Shown here piece by piece: positions 14,533-20,845 of a stretch of DNA of 22,086 nt. The DNA comes from CAZJPS01 sp964548055. GTDB taxonomy: Bacteria > Patescibacteriota > Gracilibacteria > Peribacterales > Peribacteraceae. Under the pieces are notes generated by a model. It did not search any database and had not been told where the DNA came from. It was given only the letters and a program-made list of their open reading frames with translations. The DNA lies in NCBI GenBank assembly GCA_964548055.1, contig CAZJPS010000015.1, positions 1-22,086 of the forward strand, given 5' to 3'. Both the position numbers and the translations under genes were made by a program. Within the stretch, counting starts at the first letter, position 1. Each line of letters starts with the position of its first letter.

Positions 14533-14641
14533 CCACGTAAAAATGCCTGCGGCATCACGTGGCACGTTAAATCGCCTCTGTGATATTTCTTGTCTGGATC
14601 TTATGGCTGCGCCACGTGATCGCTTTAGCGATTTTACGTGG
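14533..14641 (-). repeat. tRNA-end palindromic element, copy 2 (about 109 bp)
   Basis: Read on the minus strand, the element begins with the CCA of tRNA-fMet (14641-14639) and ends at 14533. It has the same plan as copy 1: unit A (14641-14612), a 49-nt spacer, unit B (14562-14533), and the same CCACGTAAAA terminal inverted repeat. Unit B is identical to copy 1 over 30 bases, plus ACGTG before and CTA after. Unit A differs from copy 1 in two bases, both in the ATCGC-loop-GCGAT hairpin loop (TAAA instead of TTAC). The spacers share only their edges (CAGCCA near the start, GCG-A/T-rich-ACGTG near the end). There is no GIY-YIG gene beside this copy. Confidence 0.85.
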
Positions 14642-14715
14642 TTGCGGGGACAGGATTTGAACCTGTGACCTCCAGGTTATGAGCCTGGCGAGCTACCGGG
14701 CTGCTCCACCCCGCG
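14639..14715 (-). tRNA. Initiator tRNA-fMet (anticodon CAU)
   Basis: A full cloverleaf folds on the minus strand: acceptor CGCGGGG with CCCCGCA, D arm GAGC/GCTC, anticodon stem CCAGG/CCTGG around CTCATAA, T arm ACAGG-TTCAAAT-CCTGT, discriminator A and encoded CCA. The C1:A72 mismatch at the end of the acceptor stem marks it as the initiator. In the anticodon stem, pair 29:41 is A:U rather than the usual G:C, leaving two of the three conserved initiator G:C pairs. Confidence 0.97.
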
Positions 14716-14726
14716 TCGAGGATCGT

Positions 14727-14732
14727 AGTGTA
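14727..14732 (-). promoter_or_regulatory. Possible -10 box of the tRNA-fMet gene
   Basis: TACACT on the minus strand lies 11 nt before the tRNA 5' end. The -35 region (near 14749-14755) has only weak matches. It is divergent from, and interleaved with, the rpmA promoter. Confidence 0.35.
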
Positions 14733-14747
14733 GCAGACTGTTTTCTC

Positions 14748-14775
14748 TTGCGCACAGGGAAAATATACGTAAAAT
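14748..14775 (+). promoter_or_regulatory. Possible rpmA promoter
   Basis: TTGCGC (14748-14753), a 16-nt spacer and TAAAAT (14770-14775) stand 9 nt before ATG 14785. No Shine-Dalgarno is present between the box and the start. Confidence 0.4.
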
Positions 14776-14784
14776 TCCCTGGCT

Positions 14785-15069
14785 ATGGCACATAAGAAAG
14801 CGGGTGGATCTACCCAAAACGGCAGAGATAGCGTTGCGAAACGTCGTGGCGTAAAGCGCTTTGGTGGGCAAATTGTGCGTGCTGGAGAAGTTTTGGTCCG
14901 TCAAAAGGGTTTTGCATTTTTACCTGGTTTACATACGTATGTAGGTAAGGACTGGACTATTCATGCTGAAGTAGATGGCGTTGTGCGCTTTTCTGAGAAG
15001 AGAAAGAAAAAATTCAATGGCTCACGGGACAGATGCACGGTGGTACATATCCAGCCAGTCGCCGCATAG
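14785..15069 (+). CDS. rpmA: Ribosomal protein L27
   Basis: 94 aa, starting MAHKKAGGSTQNGRDS, the N-terminal tail of L27 that reaches the peptidyl-transferase centre, followed by KRRGVKRFGGQIVRAGEVLVRQKG and the DGVVRFSEKRKKK strand. The start is the standard one with no cleavable N-terminal leader of the Firmicutes type. rplU (L21), the usual neighbour, is not here; a divergent initiator tRNA takes that place. It converges with the FtsB-like gene (6-nt gap) with no visible terminator between. Confidence 0.97.
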   Translation: MAHKKAGGSTQNGRDSVAKRRGVKRFGGQIVRAGEVLVRQKGFAFLPGLHTYVGKDWTIHAEVDGVVRFSEKRKKKFNGSRDRCTVVHIQPVAA

Positions 15070-15075
15070 GTTTAC

Positions 15076-15528
15076 TTAGCTTTTCCTTCCTTTTTTGAGG
15101 TCGTCGATTTTGTCTTTTTCAAATAAGAAAAGTTTCCAGTGTACATACACAGGAAGCTCACGCAAATACTCCTCATATGCTGCCTCACTTGCCTGTTCCT
15201 GAGCAGTTGCCAGGTAATTGGGAGAGAGGGGCGAATTGTCAGATGTTCCTATAATGATCATTTTTTCTCCTGGATTTACTCTCCCCATATTCTCTTTTGC
15301 AAATTTATCTTTGTACTGAGCAGATTGATAGTACTCAAGTATATGCTGACTTTCTTCTATACCTGCCTGCAACTTTTCGTTTTCGCTTCCTATAGTTTTA
15401 AGAGTTTCCTCAAAAATAATATTTCTGTAATAGGAAAGAGCTAAGCCAAAAGCCATAAATCCAACAACTGTTAATCCAATGACGATGGTGAGCTGCTTAC
15501 TTACGGGTTCCAGAGACCGATATGGCAT
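15076..15528 (-). CDS. FtsB/DivIC-like septum formation protein
   Basis: From ATG 15526-15528 the protein has 150 aa. A short cytoplasmic start (MPYRSLEPVSKQ) is followed by one membrane segment (LTIVIGLTVVGFMAFGLALSYY), a coiled coil (about residues 38-62) and the family block YKDKFAKENMGRVNPGEKMIII, which matches the xxARExxxxxxPGExxxxI pattern of DivIC/FtsB. A tail of about 50 residues follows (YLRELPVYVHWKLFLFEKDKI). It would join the FtsL/FtsQ divisome complex. A TTG start six codons upstream is possible, but TATCCT 7 nt before the ATG favours 15528. The gene is divergent from murC, a sensible cell-wall/division pairing. Confidence 0.82.
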   Translation of the reverse strand: MPYRSLEPVSKQLTIVIGLTVVGFMAFGLALSYYRNIIFEETLKTIGSENEKLQAGIEESQHILEYYQSAQYKDKFAKENMGRVNPGEKMIIIGTSDNSPLSPNYLATAQEQASEAAYEEYLRELPVYVHWKLFLFEKDKIDDLKKGRKS

Positions 15529-15628
15529 GAGTAGAAGGATACTCAAACAATGCGCCTGAGCCTAGTGAGCAGGCATGAATTTTGAATCTTGAATACCTAT
15601 TTATAACAGAAGAATTACTGAAAACTGA

Positions 15629-15657
15629 ACGACAGCATTCCTGTAATACTTTATACT
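15629..15657 (+). promoter_or_regulatory. murC promoter (leaderless type)
   Basis: ACGACA (15629-15634, 4 of 6 to TTGACA), an exact 17-nt spacer and TATACT (15652-15657, 5 of 6 to TATAAT) end 7 nt before ATG 15665. The start codon would be at or within a base of the transcription start. No SD is possible in the remaining AGTTCTG. Confidence 0.5.
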
Positions 15658-15664
15658 AGTTCTG

Positions 15665-16942
15665 ATGAAGATCTTCTGTTCTGGAATTGGTGGAATAGGC
15701 TTAAGTGCCTATGCATCCTTGCAAAATAAAGCTGGGCACCAGGTATCTGGCAGTGATCGCTCAATGAGTGATTTGCTGGAAAATCTAAAGGCTCAGGGGA
15801 TTTTGGTCACTACTGATCAAAGTGGGGCAGCAATCCCTTCTGATTGTGATTTGTTTGTTTACTCTGAAGCAATTCCTTCACATGCACCAGAGCGCAAACG
15901 AGCACAAGACATGAATATTCTTCAGCAATCGTATCCCCAGGCTCTAGGAGAAATTTCTAAGCCTTATACAACAATCGCTGTGTGTGGCACTCACGGAAAA
16001 TCGTCCACCACTGCTATGGCTTCACGGTTACTTATGGAGGCTCACAAAGACCCTACCATTGTAGTGGGAACAAAGCTGAAGGAGCTAGGTGGAAAAAACT
16101 GGAGAAAAGGGGAAAGTGATTTATTTTTATTGGAGGCTTGTGAGTACAGAAAATCTTTTAGCTACTATCATCCACGTGTCATTCTCCTTACAAATGCTGA
16201 TGGAGATCATTTTGATTACTACAAATCGATAGATGAATACCATCGTGCATTTATTGAATTTATACAGTTGCTTCCAGAAGACGGAGTTTTGATTACTCAT
16301 ATGGCAGATCCTGAGTGCGCAGCTATTGCTAATACCTGTGGTAAGAATGTAATAGATGCCGATGAGTACCCGCTCATTCAAGTACAAACACCGGGAATGC
16401 ACATGAAACAGAATGCGCAACTTGTTTTGGGGTTGGCCTCGTACTTAAAAATTCCTTTATCTGAAGCCATAAAAATGGTTTCTCAGTTTACTGGAAGTTG
16501 GCGCAGAATGGAAAGGAAAGGGACTGTGAATGGGGCGATTGTTATTGATGATTATGCGCATCACCCTAAGGAAATTCGCGCTACAATCTCGGGAATACGC
16601 GAATGGTATACGCCGCGCAGACTTGTGTGTGTTTTTCAGCCTCATACTCATGACCGCACTTTAAAACTGTATGATGAATTTGTACGCTCGTTTTCTGGTG
16701 CAGATTTAGTCCTTATTACCGATGTATATGAAGCCCGCAAAGATATTGAAACGGCGAAGGTAGATATCGAGGCATTCTCAAGAGATATTCAAAAATATTG
16801 CAAGTCTGAAGTAGTTGTGACAGGCTCACTAGAAAGTACGGAAAAATACTTGAAAAAAAATATCCAAGAAAATGATGTACTTCTCTGCATGGGTGCAGGG
16901 GATATTACGGCAATGGCGAATACAATCATTGATGCAAAATAG
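15665..16942 (+). CDS. murC: MurC, UDP-N-acetylmuramate--L-alanine ligase
   Basis: 425-aa ATP-dependent cytoplasmic ligase adding the first amino acid, L-Ala, to UDP-MurNAc in peptidoglycan synthesis. Visible: N-terminal UDP-binding GIGGIGLSAYA (residues 7-17), the P-loop GTHGKSSTTAM, the ligase block EACEYRKSF and NADGDHFDYY, VIDDYAHHPKEI, FQPHTHDRTL and GAGDI near the C-terminus. It is somewhat shorter than typical MurC (450-490 aa) but no motif is missing. It could in principle be an Mpl-type recycling ligase, but the motif set and lone copy fit MurC better. It is divergent from the FtsB-like gene and converges on the SLH gene. Confidence 0.93.
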   Translation: MKIFCSGIGGIGLSAYASLQNKAGHQVSGSDRSMSDLLENLKAQGILVTTDQSGAAIPSDCDLFVYSEAIPSHAPERKRAQDMNILQQSYPQALGEISKPYTTIAVCGTHGKSSTTAMASRLLMEAHKDPTIVVGTKLKELGGKNWRKGESDLFLLEACEYRKSFSYYHPRVILLTNADGDHFDYYKSIDEYHRAFIEFIQLLPEDGVLITHMADPECAAIANTCGKNVIDADEYPLIQVQTPGMHMKQNAQLVLGLASYLKIPLSEAIKMVSQFTGSWRRMERKGTVNGAIVIDDYAHHPKEIRATISGIREWYTPRRLVCVFQPHTHDRTLKLYDEFVRSFSGADLVLITDVYEARKDIETAKVDIEAFSRDIQKYCKSEVVVTGSLESTEKYLKKNIQENDVLLCMGAGDITAMANTIIDAK

Positions 16943-16985
16943 AATAAGAAAAGGGTCTCGCTGCTATGCTGTGCGAAAACCCCTT
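16938..16985 (-). terminator. Intrinsic terminator of the SLH-protein gene
   Basis: On the minus strand AAGGG...TCGC (16985 down) pairs with GCGA...CCCTT (to 16951) around a roughly 11-nt loop, with a small internal bulge, and is followed by TTTTCTTATTCTATTTT. The plus strand after the hairpin is not T-rich, so it serves mainly the minus strand. Confidence 0.7.
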
Positions 16986-17006
16986 CGTGTCTTTGCTATA
17001 AAGTAT

Positions 17007-18239
17007 TTACTCTTTTTCTTGCTGATATTTTTCTTGAATTGTAATTAATATTTTTGCCATTTCGGCACGTGTGATTGGATAATCTGGATGAAACAAACCC
17101 GTTGGAACCCCATTTTCATCTGTTGAGCCTGACACAATTCCTGCGGTTGCAGCAGTTTCAATTGCAGAAGCATAGGGTGTTCTCACTGTTACATCTGTAA
17201 ACATCTGCCCTTTCGCCCATGCGAGAGGGATATCAAGAACCTGCAGAAGGGTAAGAAGCACTTCTCCTCTTGTAGCTGGACGCAGCAAATCAAGCTGGTC
17301 ATTCTGGTACAACTGCCATCCTCGTTCTTCAGCAGAAGCTTCAAATTTTGTAAACCATTTTCCAATAGCTGATTGGTTACGTGGAGCTATGTTTACTTCT
17401 GTTTCATCAATATTTGCCATTTTGTGAACTATTTTTGTGAGCTCAGCAATTGTAACAGGGTTTTCTGGTCCGAAAGTGCCTGTAAATTCACCTGATGCGT
17501 TTCTATAGCCTGTTAGAATTCCTTTCTTTGAAACTGTGGCAACAAAAGGTGCAAACCAAGTATTGGCGGGTACATCGTTAAACTTAACTGTTTCACCCTT
17601 CACCTCCGCAGTAATGTGTGTTTTTTCTTCTTCTATTTTATCTGGAACAAAAGTATTGCACTGGAGTGTAAACGAAAAGTACACACTTGCATTTTTGTTT
17701 AATACATCTGATTTTGCAGGAGGATATGTGCATCCCTTAGGTTTATATTGAACGCTGTAGTTTCCAATTGGTACCTTCTCAAATGTTTGTGGTGTTACTC
17801 CAGCTCGCATAAGGCCGTCAGGCCCTCGGAGTTCAAATGGAATGCTTGATGGTGTACTGTTGACGCCTACCTGGCCCCACAGTGTCAGTTCATATTTAAC
17901 ATTCAAAACTATAGTTTCTCCATCCACGACATCAAAAGAAAGCTGTGAGATTTTAGCGGTCTCAGTAATAACTCCGTTTCGGCTTGCTTCCAAGTGTGCA
18001 ATAGTGCCCTTGGGGGGCTGTGCAAATAAAGAATAGTGTCCTGGAATCAAGTCTGTAAGAGAAATAGAAGCTTCCGAACTTTTTGATGACTCTTGGTTTG
18101 GATAAATAAGTGTCCACATGCCAAGAGCGCCCATATCAGATTCTTGGTTGATCTGTATGGATACTGCCGCAAGAGCAAAACTTGGAATGCAGAAAAGAAC
18201 AGATGAAAGAACGAGGGTGAGTGAGGTTTTATAGTGCAT
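17007..18239 (-). CDS. Secreted protein with three C-terminal SLH domains
   Basis: From ATG 18237-18239 the protein has 410 aa. A signal peptide is clear (MHYKTSLTLVLSSVLFCIPSFALA). The middle (about 25-215) is beta-rich, with a repeated style of YSLFAQPPKG and YSVQYKPKGC that recalls carboxypeptidase-regulatory or Ig-like folds. Three S-layer homology domains follow: FNDVPANTWFAPFVATVSKKGILTG...TIAELTKIV, a divergent one near GKWFTKFEASAEERGW...ATRGEVLLTLL, and FTDVTVRTPYASAIETAATAGIVSG...TRAEMAKIL. SLH domains bind secondary cell-wall polymers, so this is a cell-surface protein. It is 63 nt after purL on the same strand. A TTG start at 18290 would bury the signal peptide and is rejected. 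Confidence 0.87.
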   Translation of the reverse strand: MHYKTSLTLVLSSVLFCIPSFALAAVSIQINQESDMGALGMWTLIYPNQESSKSSEASISLTDLIPGHYSLFAQPPKGTIAHLEASRNGVITETAKISQLSFDVVDGETIVLNVKYELTLWGQVGVNSTPSSIPFELRGPDGLMRAGVTPQTFEKVPIGNYSVQYKPKGCTYPPAKSDVLNKNASVYFSFTLQCNTFVPDKIEEEKTHITAEVKGETVKFNDVPANTWFAPFVATVSKKGILTGYRNASGEFTGTFGPENPVTIAELTKIVHKMANIDETEVNIAPRNQSAIGKWFTKFEASAEERGWQLYQNDQLDLLRPATRGEVLLTLLQVLDIPLAWAKGQMFTDVTVRTPYASAIETAATAGIVSGSTDENGVPTGLFHPDYPITRAEMAKILITIQEKYQQEKE

Positions 18240-18302
18240 ACATGCAGTGTCACGTGTTGCTCTTCTGAGAGCAATTGTGTGTTTGGTCAATGTATGCGAA
18301 AT

Positions 18303-20786
18303 CTACAATCCTCTTAAAGCCTTTTTAAGGCCATTGGACCAGAGAGTATGAAGGGGAGAAAGTTCTTCGTGCAGAAACTTTGTCTGCCCATCAGAAATTG
18401 AAAAGGTAGGATCTTTCGTGGTTTCACCAATAGGAACAAGAGGCACATCTAGTTCAAGAGCTAGTTTTTTAAAGGCAGGCTCAGATTCTGCATCAATCTC
18501 CACAATGAAACCTTGTGATTGGGAAAACAAAGCAATGTCGGCTCTGTCGTTTTTTAGAGCTTGAATTTGGATGTTCATACCAATGTTTCCTCCCATTTTT
18601 CGGTTTTGTGTTGTCATTTCAAATAATGCTAACAGTAACCCGCCATCACTGATGTCATGTGAAGAAAGTATAAGCTTGTGCGATGCGGCCTGGTGTAATA
18701 AACGTATCCTTTTATGAATATCTGAAAGAAGAGGACTTGGTACATTCGCTCCCAGCATTTCCGCTGGATTTGTGTTAAACATCTCCGCTAGAACTTCATA
18801 ATATGCAGAAGCCCCACACTCGTTCTTTCGCTCTCCTATAAGGTAAAGATGTGATTTTGCTTTTTGAAGATGCATGGGAAGAGCATGTGAAGCATCTTGC
18901 AATACTCCTATTGCACATACAATGGCGCTAGGAGGAATGGCACTTCCATCAGGCTTACCATTATACAAACTAACGTTTCCCGAAATAACAGGAACTGGCT
19001 CATGATCAAATTGTAATCCATGTGCTGCATCAGCTATTCCTTTTACTCCTTCTTCTAGCGCCCCTAACTGATTTGGAATCTCTGGATTACCATAATTTAA
19101 GCAATCTGTAAGTGCACGTGGCAGTGCCCCTACGGCTGCAACGTTACACATAGCCTCTACTGCCGCATTCATTCCCTGTAAATATGCAGATACTTTGCCG
19201 TATCTTGGATTTCCGTCCGCCGCGAAAGCGATTCCAATTTTTTCAAGGCTTGCATCGGAATTCCAATCGGGATGCGCGCCGCCCGGCAGATAACTTTGTA
19301 AATCTTTAAACGGGGTAATAACACTCGCATCTGCCTCTCCGGCTTCAATAATCGAATTTCCTATCACAGTTTTATCGTATCCATGAATAACAGGCCATCG
19401 GGAGGCGTAATTGGGATGCTGAATCATTGCAATAAATACATCTGCAATAGTGGTTCTATATTTTCCGTACGTAATAGTATTGAGAGAACACTTGATATCA
19501 GGTTCCGTACATTCCTGTTTTTGAACGACCGTAGGCCGTGTGTATTTAAGCCCAGATGTAATATCAACGGATTTTGCATTGCAGACAATTTTTCCCTTGT
19601 GCAACAAGGTGTACACACCCGTATTAGTTACTTTTCCTATAACGCTCGCTTTTGCCCCCTCTGCTATGCTTGGAAGATCCCAAACTTTGTTGTAGTGGTG
19701 CAAAATGTGTTGAGTGAGGCTTGGGTGACACATCCAGCAAAATCGTTCTTGTGTTTCTGCGCACGCAATCACTTCCGGGGGAAGATTGTCTATAGATGTA
19801 TGAACCTTCTCTAAATCAATATCAGCTCCAAAATTTTTTGCTGCAACTTGTTCCACGCTACTACACACCACCCCACCTGCGCCAAGATCTTTAAAACTGA
19901 CCTTTGGCAATTTTTTGTTCGCAATGAGCCAATCAAAAAGAGCATATGTAGACAACAATAAATGACGCTCTAAAAATGGATTCGGCTCCTGTACTGCTCC
20001 GGTATTTTGTTCTTTTTTTTCTTCTTCCATAGAGATACTTGCAAAAGCAGCGCCTCCGAAACCACTTCTATCCGTTGGTTTTCCAACCAAAATAATATCG
20101 TATTTCTCTTGAGCAGCTTCATCTGGCACAAAGCTGTGAATAATTTCGTCCTCCCTCACAATACCCACTGCTATTGCATTTACAAGGCAGTTATCATTAA
20201 ACGCATCATCAAATACAGTATCACCTCCAATATTTGGTAATCCAAGTGGATTCGCGTAGCCAGCAATTCCACGTATGACTTCCTTTGAAATATTTCGTGC
20301 GTTTTCATTGTTGGTACTTCCCAAGCGCAACATATCCATACACCCAATAACACGCGCTCCCATGCACAACACATCTCGTACGGTGCCGCCAACTCCGGTA
20401 GCTGCTCCCTCAAATGGAACTATTTGCGATGGATGATTATGTGATTCATGTGAAATAACAATTCCCCAGCGCTTGCCATGTGGCGCATCTGTCACAGCAA
20501 TAATTCCACTGTCTTCTCCTGGACCAAGAATGACGTTTTTCCCTTTTGTGGGAAACAGACCTAAAAATCTTCGTGACGACTTGTAACTGCAATGTTCGCT
20601 TCCCTGAATACCCCAAATGACTGCTTCAGTAACAGTAGGTGCCCTACCTAACAATTCTTGAACTTTTCTCGCTTCCTCGACCGTCAGCCCTATCGAATAT
20701 TTTTGAAGGGCATGTTGTACTTGATCGTCCTGCATGGAAACAAAATCCAGTACGGGAGATTTCTGAGAAGAAGAAGGTTCGTCCAT
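18303..20786 (-). CDS. purL: PurL, FGAM synthase synthetase subunit
   Basis: PurL uses ATP and ammonia (from PurQ) to turn FGAR into FGAM in purine synthesis. From ATG 20784-20786 it has 827 aa, somewhat longer than the small bacterial PurL (about 720-750), with extra residues in loops. Visible: TEAVIWGIQGSEHCSYKSS (the family EHCSYK block), SHESHNHPSQIVPFEGAATGVGGTVRD (catalytic His), NIGGDTVFD, and the second half ISGNVSLYN and LSSHDISDGGLLLALFEM. It lacks a fused C-terminal glutaminase, in line with a separate purQ whose end lies at 1-614. No purS is in the window. The TTG two codons upstream is a less likely start: a perfect TATAAT lies 6 nt before the ATG. Confidence 0.96.
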   Translation of the reverse strand: MDEPSSSQKSPVLDFVSMQDDQVQHALQKYSIGLTVEEARKVQELLGRAPTVTEAVIWGIQGSEHCSYKSSRRFLGLFPTKGKNVILGPGEDSGIIAVTDAPHGKRWGIVISHESHNHPSQIVPFEGAATGVGGTVRDVLCMGARVIGCMDMLRLGSTNNENARNISKEVIRGIAGYANPLGLPNIGGDTVFDDAFNDNCLVNAIAVGIVREDEIIHSFVPDEAAQEKYDIILVGKPTDRSGFGGAAFASISMEEEKKEQNTGAVQEPNPFLERHLLLSTYALFDWLIANKKLPKVSFKDLGAGGVVCSSVEQVAAKNFGADIDLEKVHTSIDNLPPEVIACAETQERFCWMCHPSLTQHILHHYNKVWDLPSIAEGAKASVIGKVTNTGVYTLLHKGKIVCNAKSVDITSGLKYTRPTVVQKQECTEPDIKCSLNTITYGKYRTTIADVFIAMIQHPNYASRWPVIHGYDKTVIGNSIIEAGEADASVITPFKDLQSYLPGGAHPDWNSDASLEKIGIAFAADGNPRYGKVSAYLQGMNAAVEAMCNVAAVGALPRALTDCLNYGNPEIPNQLGALEEGVKGIADAAHGLQFDHEPVPVISGNVSLYNGKPDGSAIPPSAIVCAIGVLQDASHALPMHLQKAKSHLYLIGERKNECGASAYYEVLAEMFNTNPAEMLGANVPSPLLSDIHKRIRLLHQAASHKLILSSHDISDGGLLLALFEMTTQNRKMGGNIGMNIQIQALKNDRADIALFSQSQGFIVEIDAESEPAFKKLALELDVPLVPIGETTKDPTFSISDGQTKFLHEELSPLHTLWSNGLKKALRGL

Positions 20787-20792
20787 ACACAA

Positions 20793-20820
20793 ATTATACG
20801 TATGATTGAGCCAAAACCAA
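20793..20820 (-). promoter_or_regulatory. purL promoter (leaderless type)
   Basis: On the minus strand TTGGTT (20815-20820), a 16-nt spacer and a perfect TATAAT (20793-20798) are followed by 6 nt and the purL ATG. It partly overlaps the upstream region of the divergent murJ. Confidence 0.5.
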
Positions 20821-20832
20821 GTAAGGATCTGC

Positions 20833-20838
20833 TATGCT
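20833..20838 (+). promoter_or_regulatory. Possible murJ -10 box
   Basis: TATGCT (4 of 6... TAT and final T match) lies 7 nt before ATG 20846, the same spacing as murC. The box contains an in-frame upstream ATG (20834), which would then not be transcribed as a start. No good -35 at 16-18 nt was found. Confidence 0.35.
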
Positions 20839-20845
20839 GAGTGTG

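Noticed and set aside
14396..14536. N-terminal extension of the 228-aa hypothetical up to 14536
   Set aside because: It would run through the promoter-like boxes, the A/T-word repeat and into the palindromic element. The residues look like translated spacer.
16951..16985. The hairpin after murC as a murC terminator
   Set aside because: On the plus strand the sequence after the stem (CGTGTCTTTG) is not a U-tract; the minus strand has one, so it was assigned to the SLH gene.
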